NCBI GenBank assembly: GCA_037447655.1 | Contig: JBBHKE010000190.1 | Span: 172,691 to 236,690 of the forward strand | Origin: Zygnema cylindricum | Lineage: Eukaryota; Streptophyta; Zygnematophyceae; Zygnematales; Zygnemataceae | Direction of reading: 5' to 3' | Length of the DNA stretch: 64,000 nt | Shown: in pieces, positions 45,704-56,534 of the stretch | Position numbering within the stretch: the first letter of the stretch is position 1 | Layout of the letters: every line of letters begins with the position of its first letter | The notes under the pieces: generated by a model | What the model saw: only the letters and a program-made list of their open reading frames with translations | Told to the model about the DNA's origin: nothing | Databases searched by the model: none | Made by a program: the position numbers and the translations under genes

Positions 45704-46763
45704 TGCAATTCTGTGTCCTCCATTGGACTACAGAATACATGAAGCCTCTAGATAGTATTTAACTAACCCACTTTAAGCCACGACCACTTCTGCCCAAGAA
45801 GGCAAACTGACAATTTGACTACACCCCTGTGCAGCCTGGACTCCCCTAAGTCCGTAGCAAAAAGAATCACTGAAAACGGCCAACCAGGCGATAAGTTATA
45901 GGGTGGCAAAGATGCCAATTTATACAAACTCTCAGAGAGAGAGGACTATCTACCTAAATTTTCCTAAGTCCTAGTTTTTCCTAATTCCCTCTCACAGCTC
46001 CTATCTACTGCCTGTACGAACCAATCACAAAACTGTATAGTACTAGAAAGTACTACTGCCGATGTACTTTCTGTACGGCCTCTGTACGACAAGGCCATTA
46101 AGTGGACGCGTTTCCACTTTTCACTCGTCCGTACGTTCCTCGGAATTCCCGCGACCGAATGATGTCTTCCCACGTGGCGCCGGGTCATGCCACGTCACTA
46201 AATGCCAAAGTGACCACTCCGCGATTTCGGCGATGATGTGCGCCGTTGGATTTTATGCGAAACGCAATCTTGGCCGTAATAAATACTTGCGCGACATTTG
46301 TTCCGATGTAGAAATAAAATGCGTGGTATCCGTTTTGATTTAGCGTCGTACGACGTACTTTATATAACCGAATCTATGTACGCCGTAAACAGTTCTAGTA
46401 AAATGAATTTTATCCACTTGAACTAAATATATATCTATCACATACCATAGCACTTAGCATTGGTCCTAATCTATTAGGATAAAGCTGACCGCTACCGGTC
46501 AACTTGACGAACCGCAGGTACCGGGATCAAATCTTTGGTCCGTCAAGTATATTTTTAGTAACCTACTAAAAATAGCTGTCTGTTGAACTAAGGCAGCCAT
46601 GGATCAACCTCTCTCTCTTTCCTTCAGTGACTACAACAAGTATGGGGGCTAGAGAGCGGAGGTGGAGACAGGCTGTCCGTCCTTTTCTTTTCCTTTTATA
46701 AAAACACATTTAAACCTAGAAAATACTCTATAAATCTATAAATTTCAACACTCCCCTTATTTT

Positions 46764-47027
46764 CTAGTCTAATTTTAATTTTTCTTTCAACCCGCATTTT
46801 TCCCGACAATATTTTAGTTTAGGAGAGGGCACAGGTTTGGTCATCATGTCAGCCACCATTTCTTCATCAGGTCTATCCACAAGATTTAAAATTTTATTTT
46901 CAACTTTTTCTCTTACGAAGCTTAATCTTATGTCCATATGTTTTGCTTTGAAATGGTGTTTTGGATTGGCTGCAATTGCAATTGCAGCTTGGTTATCGCA
47001 AAAGATTTCATGCACTCCCTCCTTCAT
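46764..47027 (-). pseudogene. Copia C RNase H C-terminus
   Basis: The frame has KEGVHEIFCDNQAAIAIAAN, MDIRLSFVREKVENKILNLV and MTKPVPSPKLKYCREKCG. A stop near 47042 separates it from the main reverse-transcriptase frame. It contributes the last catalytic aspartates of RNase H. Confidence 0.85.
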
Positions 47028-47042
47028 AAATCCCAGTTCTTG

Positions 47043-47951
47043 TTACAATGATTTCACCCACATTAGTTCTTTTACAGCAGAACAAGACGCCATATACTCA
47101 GCCTCCATAGTAGACTGAGCAACCACCTTTTGTTGCTTACTGCTCCAACAGCAAGCACCTTCCCCCACATACAAAACATATCCAGAAGTGCATCTTCTCA
47201 TAGGTGCATCCCCATAACAGGCGTCACTCCAAGTGGTGATATCAGTGTGCTCCCCTCCCAAATGCAACCATAATTCTCTGGTTCCAACCAGATATCTCAT
47301 GACTCTCTTGGGTGCCTCCCAGTCTCTCTTCCTAGGATCATTAAGACTCCTACTGAGTACTCCAACTGCTGCCGCTATGTCCGGCCTGGTACATTTCATA
47401 AAATAGATTATGCTTCCTACGACCTGTCTATAAGGGATAGACTTCATGAACTCTCTCTCTTTTGGACTCATCTGATCGTCTAAGATCATCACTCCTCCTT
47501 CTACACTCCCATCACTTACTTTTTTCAAGTCCATAGGAGTGGTACAACTGTTTGCATTTTCCATCTGGAATTTCTCAAGCATATTACCTATTGCTTCTTT
47601 CTGAGTAAGTCTGATAATCTTCTTCCCCCTATCTCTCTCCATTTGGATCCCCAAAATATATTTTGCCTCCCCTAAATCCTTCATATCAAATCTGCCCCTA
47701 AGATCTTTCTTTAGCCTATTGATATTCTCCAAAGACTTACTTAACACAAGCAGATCATCCACATAAATTGCAATAAAAATGACACCATTCTCATCTTCAA
47801 ACATATAGATAGAATGGTCAGAGCTGATCCGGATGTATCCCAGATCGGTGAGAAACTCATCTAGTTTCTTATTCGACTGTCGAGGAGCCTGTTTCAGTCC
47901 ACATAAGGACTTTATGAGCCTGCAGACTTTGCTCTCTTCTCCTTCTTCCAC
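47043..47951 (-). CDS. Copia C reverse transcriptase/RNase H
   Basis: The 302-codon frame shows SLCGLKQAPRQ, the catalytic FIAIYVDDLLVLSKS, DLGEAKYILGIQMERD, YRQVVGSIIYFMKCTRPDI and the RNase H entry TTWSDACYGD with CCWSSKQQKVVAQSTMEAEY. All palm motifs are intact. The usual TW following PRQ is changed to SN. One frameshift near 47930 separates it from the fingers in the preceding frame. Confidence 0.9.
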   Translation of the reverse strand: MEEGEESKVCRLIKSLCGLKQAPRQSNKKLDEFLTDLGYIRISSDHSIYMFEDENGVIFIAIYVDDLLVLSKSLENINRLKKDLRGRFDMKDLGEAKYILGIQMERDRGKKIIRLTQKEAIGNMLEKFQMENANSCTTPMDLKKVSDGSVEGGVMILDDQMSPKEREFMKSIPYRQVVGSIIYFMKCTRPDIAAAVGVLSRSLNDPRKRDWEAPKRVMRYLVGTRELWLHLGGEHTDITTWSDACYGDAPMRRCTSGYVLYVGEGACCWSSKQQKVVAQSTMEAEYMASCSAVKELMWVKSL

Positions 47952-49075
47952 AAACCCCTCGGGTTGCTCATAAAAATTTCTTCCTCTAACTCACCATTAA
48001 GAAAAGCGGTCTTAATGTCCATCTGGTGTATTTCCATGTCTTCCGCTGCGGCCAGACTGAGGAGAATCCTTACCGATGGGAACCGAACAACTGGAGCAAA
48101 GGTCTCCTCATAGTCAATCCCTTCTTTTTGGGTGAACCCCTTCGCTACCAATCGAGCCTTATACCTCTCAATTGTATTATCTGGGTTCAGTTTTAGTTTA
48201 AATACCCATTTACATCCAATAGGTTTTCTGTCTGGAGGGTAATCCGCTAGTTCCCAAGTATTTGCTTCCATGATAGAAGCCATCTCATCATTTATGGCTC
48301 TAATCCATCTTTCTTTCTCTGGACTATTCACTGCCTCTAAGTAAGACTGAGGCTCATCTGGGTGAGATAGCTTAGTTACCTTATGGGCAGCTTGTTTTTC
48401 CTGTATCCTTTTGCTGCTCCTCCTTCCTCCCTCAAACTTCGAAGCTGGAATGGATGGAAGTCTTGGATTTTTTCTCACTGTCTCATCGGCTCCCCTGTCC
48501 ATGAAAGCCGTATCTTGTCCCGCTTCTTCTATCTCCTCGAAGTCCATAGGAGTATGTGAGGTTTCCGGTGAGTCTCCTGTATCTTCGATCTCCCCTGAAT
48601 CTGTAATCACGGTTTCACTCATGTCCCTTTCGGGAACGACCAAATTCTCATCACTTTCGGACTCAAATCTGATCCTTATCTTCTTTGTATGTTTGAAGGG
48701 GTCAAATGACTTACCTTCATCCATGACAACTAAGTGTTTGACCAGAATGATATCTTTCTTTGCTAAGTCATAGACTCTATATCCCTTAACATCCTCATCA
48801 TATCCCACAAAGTATCCAGGTTTTCCCTTAGCATCTAGTTTCCAGTTTTTCCTATCCGTGTCAAGACTGTAAACTTGGCTACCAAATACTTTAAGGTGTG
48901 AGATATCTGGTTTCCTTCCAACCCATCTCTCATAAGGTGTCACTCCCTTTACAGCTGAGGTAAGGACTCTATTCTTAATGTAGTTAGCACTGTTCATTGC
49001 TTCTGCCCAAAATCTCTTTCCTATTTTCTTGTCTGCCAACATACTACGCACACTATCTCCTAGTGTTCGATTCAA
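47912..49075 (-). CDS. Copia C integrase C-terminus and reverse transcriptase start
   Basis: The frame begins LNRTL-like NRTLGDSVRSM and includes NYIKNRVLTSAVKGVTPYER, VFGSQVYSLDTDRKNWKLDA, GYDEDVKGYRVYDL, then the linker and the fingers WELADYPPDRKPIGCKWVFK, RLVAKGFTQKEGIDYEETFA, MDIKTAFLNGELEEEI. It is the normal copia integrase to reverse-transcriptase transition. The frame ends by shifting right after the DIKTAFLNG motif. Confidence 0.9.
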   Translation of the reverse strand: MNRTLGDSVRSMLADKKIGKRFWAEAMNSANYIKNRVLTSAVKGVTPYERWVGRKPDISHLKVFGSQVYSLDTDRKNWKLDAKGKPGYFVGYDEDVKGYRVYDLAKKDIILVKHLVVMDEGKSFDPFKHTKKIRIRFESESDENLVVPERDMSETVITDSGEIEDTGDSPETSHTPMDFEEIEEAGQDTAFMDRGADETVRKNPRLPSIPASKFEGGRRSSKRIQEKQAAHKVTKLSHPDEPQSYLEAVNSPEKERWIRAINDEMASIMEANTWELADYPPDRKPIGCKWVFKLKLNPDNTIERYKARLVAKGFTQKEGIDYEETFAPVVRFPSVRILLSLAAAEDMEIHQMDIKTAFLNGELEEEIFMSNPRGLWKKEKRAKSAGS

Positions 49076-49508
49076 CCTCTCAGCTACCCCATTTTGTTCC
49101 GGGTTATGTGGTATAGTTTTCTAGTGCTGCACTCCCTCATCTCTCAGATATTCCTCAAACTTGTTAGAGGTATATTCCCCCCCATTATCACTCCTTATCC
49201 TCTTAATGGGGGTTTCATGCAACTTCTCACTCTAAGCTTTATATTCTTTGAAGTAAGTTGATGCTTCAGACTTTGTTTTCAGAAAGTAGACTCTAGAGTA
49301 TCTAGACCAGTTATCAGTTATTGTCATCATGAACCTCTTTCCTCCAACCGAAGGTACTTTTGCAGGTCCTCAAATATCTGTGTGGACCAAATCTAACACT
49401 TTCTCACCTCTATATGTGGCGGCTTTGGGAAAGGGAAGTCTGTGAGCCTTACCTTGAGCACAACCACTACAATCATCCATCATTTCATTATCCTCAAACT
49501 GAATGCCA
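49076..49508 (-). pseudogene. Copia C integrase core, broken
   Basis: Pieces on the minus strand read CSGCAQGKAHRLPFPKAA, VLDLVHTDI, RIRSDNGGEYTSNKFEEYL and HNPEQNGVAERLNRTL, i.e. zinc-end, D, D and E parts of copia integrase, but with several stops. The left edge is the solo LTR target site. Confidence 0.8.
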
Positions 49509-49513
49509 TCTAC

Positions 49514-50787
49514 TGTTGTTTTTGAAGATTTAGTTTCGTGCGTATGTGAAATTTGATGCGCACACGACGTTTCGTGCGTATATATTTACATGATGTACTG
49601 TGGAGTTTTGAACAGTTTGCGGTTCGGGGGAATTAAATGTACGAGTAAATTTAATGGAGTAATTGAGTGGCACGAAATGTGAGAGGAAATGGACGGCGGA
49701 TCGCGAAGCGATCCGACGTGAGATAATCGACGAAGATAAAATGGTACGTCGCACGTACGAAACATAATGCGACAGGTGTACTTTATTTACGACATACATT
49801 TATCGAAAAATGACGTGTACCTTAAATGCGACAAGGCGCATTTATGACGAAGTACGTGATTTCAGTACGGACAGGATTTGGAACGTACGAATTGATTTCG
49901 GCAAGTTGATTCGTGGTACACGTGGAAGGCGGACGGCGTCCGCCGATATTTTCAAGGGATCTCATTATCTTTAATGACGTATTATTAGGTGGACCGTACA
50001 TATGCGATGTCGGTTCACTACGTGGATGTATCTACGAGTGACTAAGCGAGTTGTCGCTAATGACGCGTATTTTGGGGACGCGTCGGTATAAATATTTGAT
50101 ACAACATTATTTTGTCTTATGTGTATTATTAATTTAGTATTGATTATGACATTTTTATTTAAGTGATCAATTAGGGTTTCGATAGTTTAATTTGTGTGTG
50201 TACGATGTCGTACTTGTAGACAAGTGTACGCTTACGATTGCTTGACTTTCAGGTGTACGCTTACGATTAATGTTTCTTAGTAATTGGCTATTATGGTTAA
50301 ATATGACTTAATGACAGTTTGGTTATTTTGACACTTAGTGATTCATTGACAGCTCACAAGTGTATATATAGGAATGAGCTTTGTTAGGAATTAATAATCA
50401 ATGCTGGTTAGTAAAGTGGGGACCAAAGATGTAGTGTTTTAGGGTTGTCAATTAGGTCATGCACTTTGAATGATATAATGATTATATCTTGGTTATACTC
50501 TTGTTTATGTGTGATGCATTTGTTTTTATTATTTATGTTATTTTATATATGTTTGATATGCATTGTTTATGCATTTGTCCTAGGGTTTGTTTATGTCGAT
50601 TATTCCATCAAACCTTAGATATTGTCATAGGGTTTATTTATGTTGATTATTCCATGAAACCCTAAATGTTGTTGTATGTTAAATGGAGGATGCATTTCAA
50701 ATGATTGTTCATTGGCCTAGCTTCGCCTAGCTTCTTGCATGATAGTTTGGGTGGCTTCTGCGGTCTATTTTAGACCAAAGAACAACA
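49514..50787 (+). mobile_element. Solo LTR inside copia C pol, 5-bp duplication TCTAC
   Basis: 1274 bp from TGTTGTTTTTGAAG to AAAGAACAACA, flanked by TCTAC at 49509-49513 and 50788-50792. A TATATATA box sits at 50363-50370. Two strict palindromes, GGATCGCGAAGCGATCC (about 49690) and GCGGACGGCGTCCGC (about 49932), recur in the copy at 14407-15708. No coding sequence is present. The insertion splits integrase and post-dates element C. Confidence 0.9.
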
Positions 50788-50792
50788 TCTAC

Positions 50793-51857
50793 TACCCCAA
50801 GCTTTTTCATTTCCCTCAACCTATAAAAATGCACATGCCCCAACCGCTTATGCCAAATCATCACCTTAGGAACACCAACATAATAAGCATTCTTCTTTTC
50901 ATTACTCAGGTTAAGCCTAAACATTCCTTGGCTACCCTTATCTGCTGTGAAGTAAACTTCATTCCCATACTTAGCTGTAAAGACTCCCTTTCTGGTGAAA
51001 GTATCAAACTCTTTGTCATCTAATACAGACGTAGAGACAAGATTTTTACTCAGCTGAGGAATGTAAAGTACATCTGAGAATGTAAGTATAGAAGTCTTAC
51101 CCTCCACTAAGACTTTCAGATCTACTGATCCCACTAGATTTGTAGTAACCACTTTCCCATCCCCATAATCTATCTCTATAGTAGGAATCTTTCTTAGCTT
51201 AGTGAAGAGTTCTTTATCACGACACATATGCATGGATGCACCTGAGTCGATGATCCATCCTTCCTGTGGAGCTTCCAGAATTGCTCCAAGGGCACACTTC
51301 TGCCTCCGAGGGATCTCCTTCTCCTCCAGACTCTCGTCAAGAAGAAGCTCCCCATCCTCCACAGAGGACTCATCCTCGGTTTCTCCTGACACTTTTGTAA
51401 CCACAAGTGCCTTTTTCTTCCCTCCGGAAGAACCTCCTCCACGGTTCTCTAGGAGTCTCAGCTCCGACAGCTTGACAAAATCTGCAATAAAGTGTCCCGG
51501 CTTTTTGCAATAATGACAAAGACCCTTTGGGGGCCTCTGTCCCCCAGAATGATCTCTTTCCCCTCTATAAGGTTTCTTTGTGTCCTTCCCCCATCGGTCC
51601 CTTCCTGCTGCTAGAGCTTGAATGCTCTTTCCTCCTCTCCTAATCTCCATTGTGTTTTCCTGCACAAGTATCATCTTGACTACTGTGTTCCATTTCCATG
51701 AACTATCAGGCATTCCCTGTACTCGGTACACTATGTTTTCGAACTCATTTGGTAATTTCATGATAAGGGTGTTAACTTTCATTTTCATTGTACCTGTCCA
51801 CCCGGCACTTTCCATTTCCATATACAAACATGAAAGATCATTACAGTAATCTAACAT
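50793..51857 (-). CDS. Copia C gag C-terminus, zinc knuckle, protease, integrase start
   Basis: The frame starts MLDYCNDLSCLYMEMES (gag), then KMKVNTLIMKLPNEFENIVY, the knuckle CHYCKKPGHFIADF, protease GWIIDSGASMHMCRD and pre-integrase MIWHKRLGHVHFYRLREMKK. The fourth knuckle residue is Phe in place of Cys, so zinc binding is doubtful. The protease DSGA is intact. Its natural continuation is at 49508, across the solo LTR. Confidence 0.85.
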
Positions 51858-52389
51858 CTTTCCTCCTTTGTACTTAACTCAATAGCTTTTGCTCAGCCAA
51901 CTGGAGCTTCTGAATAGTTCCAGCTCTATAAATCTCCACTAAACTCTCCCACAACTCCTCGGCCTTGTAAATGTGAAGATGAGGAGTGGCCAAACCTTGA
52001 GTGAGGTGCCTCAGAATGAAGTTCTTGGCAGCCATGTTTACATCCTCCCACATTTGAGTATCGTTCTCCACGGTCTTCACGGTCGCCGCTCCCGATACTG
52101 TGGCAATAGGAGTGAGGGGTGTCTCCTTTCCTTTCCCCTTTTCGGACACACTACTGTCCCCATCATCAGCCTCCTCCGCTGAGGCAGCCGTTGTTGCAGA
52201 AAACCTTACTCCCCTAAATCCTGGTGGAGTTCCCGAAGGTGGACGTTTCACTTGTCCACTGACGATACCCTAGTATCGTTTTTCACACAAAGCTCCCATC
52301 ATCATGGCTTCCCAATAGATGAACCCAGATCCATTGAAGGTGGGCACCCTAGAGGGTGGGCCCATAACCTGTAATTCTGTGTCCTCCAT
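51858..52389 (-). pseudogene. Copia C gag N-terminus, broken
   Basis: The ATG at 52389 lies 20 bases inside the 5' LTR and opens MEDTELQVMGPPSRVPTFNG, homologous to the gag of the tandem array. A TAG at 52270-52272 and a shift at about 51870 stop translation. The middle part (51874-52251) keeps the helical gag core LWESLVEIYRAGTIQKLQLA. Confidence 0.8.
52355..52369 (-). promoter_or_regulatory. Half-tRNA primer-binding site of copia C
   Basis: The plus strand reads GGTGGGCCCATAACC directly next to the LTR start at 52370, identical to the 5' side of the anticodon arm and loop of plant initiator tRNA-Met. So the element RNA is complementary to the end of a 5' half-tRNA, as described for Drosophila copia and yeast Ty5. 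It overlaps the gag frame. Confidence 0.75.
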
Positions 52390-53416
52390 TGGACTACAGA
52401 ATACATGAAGCCTCTAGATAGTATTTAACTAACCCACTTCAAGCCACGACCACTTCTGCCCAAGAAGGCAAACTGACAATTTGACTGCACCCCTGTGTAG
52501 CCTGGACTCCCCTGAGTCCGTAGCAAAAAGAATCACTGAAAACGGCCAACCAGCCGATAAGTTATAGGGTGGCAAAGATGCCAATTTATACAAACTCTCA
52601 GAGAGAGAGGACTATCTACCTAAATTTTCCTAAGTCCTAGTTTTTCCTAATTCCCTCTCACAGCTCCTATCTACTGCCTGTACGAACCAATCACAAAACT
52701 GTATAGTACTAGAAAGTACTACTGCCGATGTACTTTCTGTACGGCCTCTGTACGACAAGGCCATTAAGTGGACGCGTTTCCACTTTTCACTCGTCCGTAC
52801 GTTCCTCGGAATTCCCGCGACCGAATGATGTCTTCCCACGTGGCGCCGGGTCATGCCACGTCACTAAATGCCAAAGTGACCACTCCGGGATTTCGGCGAT
52901 GATGTGCGCCGTTGGATTTTATGCGAAACGCAATCTTGGCCGTAATTAATACTTGCGCGACATTTGTTCCGATGTAGAAATAAAATGCGTGGTATCCGTT
53001 TTGATTTAGCGTCGTACGACGTACTTTATATAACTGAATCTATGTACGCCGTAAACAGTTCTAGTAAAATGAATTTTATCCACTTGAACTAAATATATAT
53101 CTATCACATACGATAGCACTTAGCATTGGTCCTAATCTATTAGGATAAAGCTGACCGCTACCGGTCAACTTGACGAACCGCAGGTACCGGGATCAAATCT
53201 TTGGTCCGTCAAGTATATTTTTAGTAACCTACTAAAAATAGCTGTCTGTTGAACTAAGGCAGCCATGGATCAACCTCTCTCTCTTTCCTTCAGTGACTAC
53301 AACAAGTATGGGGGCTAGAGAGCGGAGGTGGAGGCAGGCTGTCCGTCCTTTTCTTTTCCTTTTATAAAAACACATTTAAACCTAGAAAATACTCTAGAAA
53401 TCTATAAATTTCAACA

Positions 53417-53879
53417 ATTAGAAGATGTACTTTTGGGTATGTGTTATATGTGGGGGAGGGTGCTTGCTGTTGGAGTAGCAAGCAACAAAAAGTGGTTGCT
53501 CAGTCCACTATGGAGGCTGAGTACAAGGCTGAGTACATGGCTTCTTGCTCTGCTGTGAAAGAGTTGATGTGGGTCAAGTCTTTATTGCAAGAACTGAGGT
53601 ATATGAAGAAGGGAGTCCATGAAGTATTTTGTGATAACCAGGCTGCAATTGCAATTGCAGCCAATCCAAAACACCATTTTAAAGCAAAACACATGGACAT
53701 AAGACTAAGTTTTGTGAGGGAAAAGGTGGAAAACAAAATTGTGAATTTGGTGTGTAGGGGCGATCGGGAAATGGTGGTTGATATGATGACAAAACCTGTG
53801 CCCTCTCCTATGTTAAAATACTGTAGAGAAAAGTGTGGATTAAAAGAGAAACTAAAATTAGACTTGAAAATAAGGGGAG
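53417..53879 (+). pseudogene. Copia element D RNase H fragment
   Basis: The plus-strand frame (53441-53923) reads GEGACCWSSKQQKVVAQSTM, EAEYKAEYMASCSAVKELMW, VFCDNQAAIAIAANPKHHFK and MTKPVPSPMLKYCREKCG. A 12-bp in-frame duplication gives EAEYKAEYMAS. It starts abruptly where LTR C ends, in opposite orientation, and is followed by the polypurine tract AAATAAGGGGAG and LTR D. Confidence 0.85.
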
Positions 53880-54878
53880 TGTTGAAATCACTCGATTTAA
53901 GGGAAGTATTTTCTAGGTCTTAATTAGCTAAAATAGTTAAAAGAAAAGCACACGCAGTCTGCCTCCACCTTTTCTCTCTAGCCCCGATACTTGTTGTAGC
54001 CACTAAAGGAAAGAGAGGGCGGTGGAGCCATGGCTACCTCAGCTCTATCGGCAGGACTAAAGAGTGACCTAAGTCACTCTCAACAAAAAGGTTGAGTCTG
54101 GCAGGACTCGAACCTCTGACGAGCAGAGCGACGCGTAGCCGTCGGCTCTTACCGTTCTGTCATTGTGGTCCGTGAGGATACATAGGGTTTGGTAGCTATT
54201 TGAACATTAGCTACATCATTAATCCGATAAACAGAATAGTAAATTAAGAACATATGAACTAGTTGAGGTTTAGTGCGCACGAAACAAATATACCGGACAT
54301 TTGTTATTTTCGACGGCGAACATTAAAAGCCGGTTTAGATCCGATGGCCCGCATCATCCTCGGGATCCCGAAGTGGCCGTCTTGGTGGTTTTCGGATTTG
54401 ACATGACCTGTCGACACGTGTCAAGATGTCATTGGGAAGCGAGAATCTCGGGGAGCATAACAACAAGTCTGAAGGAGACAGACGTCCCCTCCATGGCCTT
54501 ATCGTACACCAGCCGTACAGAAAGTACATCGGCCGTAGTACCTTTCTGTACTAAACAATCTTCTGATTGGTTCGTACATCAGTAGATAGGGGTTGAGAGA
54601 GGGGTTTAGAACTTAAAGGATTGAGGAGGTAGCCGCCTCTCTCCCAACAAGCTTGTTAAAATATTGGCATCTTTGCCACTTAATAATTAATTGCCTGGTT
54701 GGGCATTTTCAGTGATTCTTTTTGCTGTGGACTCACGAGAGTCCAGATTGCACAAGGGTGCAGTCAGATTCTCTATTTACTTGCTTGAGTAGCAGAGATC
54801 CAGTTTTAGAGAGGGCTAGCCAAAAGCTATGTAGAGGCTTCATGAATTCAGTGATCTAATGGGGGACACAGAGTTGCA
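53880..54878 (+). repeat. 3' LTR of copia element D
   Basis: 999 bp from TGTTGAAATCACTCG to GGACACAGAGTTGCA, following a polypurine tract. It shares TATTTTCTAGGTCT and CTCCACC words with the other copia LTRs. Confidence 0.8.
54085..54170 (-). ncRNA. tRNA-like/SINE-like module antisense in LTR D
   Basis: On the minus strand: TAAGAGCCGACGGCTACG (A-box-like), GGTTCGAGTCC (perfect B box), TGCC, then CTCAACCTTTTTGTTGAG with a T5 terminator. It corresponds to the module at 45149-45227. Confidence 0.5.
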
Positions 54879-55188
54879 AGAACCGAACAACTGGAGCAAA
54901 CCTCTCCTCATAATCAATCCCCTATTTTTGGGTGAACCGCTTTGCTACTAAACGAGTGTTATATCTCTCAATAGTATTATATGGGTTCAGTTTTAGTTTA
55001 AACACCCATATACAGCCAATCACTTTTCTGTCAAGAGGATAGTCTGCTAGTTCCCAAGTATTTGCTTCTATGATAGAGGCCATCTCATCATTTATGGGTC
55101 TAATCCATCTTTCTTTCTCCGGACTGTTTAGTGCCTCTGAGTATGATTGAGTCTCATCTGGGTGAGATAGCTTAGTTACCTTGTGAGC
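54879..55188 (-). pseudogene. Copia reverse-transcriptase fragment between two LTRs
   Basis: It is homologous to 48080-48390 of element C: SHPDETQSYSEALNSPEKER, WELADYPLDRKVIGCIWVFK, RLVAKRFTQK. Both edges are LTR ends (LTR D and the array), so it is a remnant of the sequence into which they inserted. Confidence 0.85.
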
Positions 55189-56499
55189 TGAAATTCTATG
55201 GGCTCCATTGCCACACAGAATTCGCAGGTCCAAAGGAAGCTAATCTAGATAGTGCCGACTCCAAGTTAATATAAACCTAAATGATTGACCCCTTGACAAT
55301 CAGAACCCCATTACAGCTTCACCCCTGTGAAGTAAGACTCTCTGTGTGCTCAGTTTCACTACAGAATGCAAAGTTAGAATATGAGTATAGGATAACATTC
55401 CCCACTTTGACTTTCCCTTAGAAATGCAGCCACCCAGGCAGGCAAAAAACTCTGACCGACTACACCCCTGTGTAGCCTGGACTCCCCTAAGTCCGCAGCA
55501 ACAAGAATCACTGAATTTGGTCAACTGAATTGATAGTTATGGCTGGCCAAAGTTTAACATTTATACAAGGTGCTCTCTGGGAGAGGCAGCTACCTACCAA
55601 AAATATTCTAAGTTCTAAACCCCTCTCTAAACCCTCTAGTACTGAGGTACGGACCAATCACATTACTGTATAGTACATAAAGGTACAGATGTCGGTGTAC
55701 CTTTTGTACGGACATCGTACGACATGGCTCAAAAGTCAACAATTGTCCTATCTGGATTCGCTCTTGTATTCTCCGGAATTCCTGCCTCCAAATCTTATCT
55801 CTCCACGTGGCGCCAGGTCATGCCGCGTCAGAAAACGGTACCGTACAAGAAAGTACTAGTGCCGGAGTACTTTCTGTACGTACATTGTACGATGTCGCCA
55901 TAGTGCGACATTTGTCACTTCCGGATTTGTTTTCTGCCGTTCCGTAAATTCCGTAATCCAGTACGTTGTTGCCACGTGTCATCCGGAGTGGCGGAGTCCG
56001 CAAACCGCCAAATTGTCCTTTCCTCGAGACCGGCGCTAACCACGGCCGTCCGATTCATATAGAGATTAAATACGAACCGTCGAAACAAATGTCCGTACTA
56101 TTTGTTTCGTCCGGTACTAATAGTACAACTGATTCTATGTTCTATAGACCGTAACCCAGTTAAATGGAATTCCCTACCTGTAATTATATAAATATCTATC
56201 AAACCCTATATGTTCTAGTTCTGGTCCTAGACTAAATGGACAAAGCTAACTCCTATGGGACGATTCACCGACGGTTGGTACCAGGATCAATTTCTGGGTC
56301 CGTCAACTGCCTTTTTGGTAAACATACCTTTATTATCTATTCCTGTCTCTCTGGAGAGCCTAGGCAGCCATGGCTCTAGCTCCCTTTCCAGCCTTCAGTG
56401 ACTACGACAAGTGTGGGGGCTTGGAGAAGGGAGTCAGGGGCAGACTGCCTCTACTCTTTTCTATCTAATAAAGACCTAGAAAATACCCAAATATCAACA
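55189..56499 (-). repeat. Array LTR 1 (outermost 3' LTR)
   Basis: It follows the polypurine tract of unit 1 and abuts the reverse-transcriptase fragment at its left side. It carries GCCACGTGTCA and repeated GTACGTAC/TGTACGAC promoter-like words, and CCATGGCTCTAGC near its start. Short frames within it recur in each LTR and have no domain. Confidence 0.9.
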
Positions 56500-56534
56500 C
56501 TCCCCTTATTTTCTAGTCTACTTCCTTTCAACTA

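Larger units (their letters stand above)
45704..53416 (-). mobile_element. Copia element C, full length, interrupted by a solo LTR
   Basis: LTRs 45704-46750 and 52370-53416 are both 1047 bp and nearly identical. Between them on the minus strand lie half-tRNA primer site, gag, zinc knuckle, protease, integrase, reverse transcriptase, RNase H and polypurine tract AAATAAGGGGAG. Two stops/shifts in gag, two shifts in pol and the inserted LTR make it defective. Flanking bases do not match, because the right flank is a rearranged junction with element D. Confidence 0.9.
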
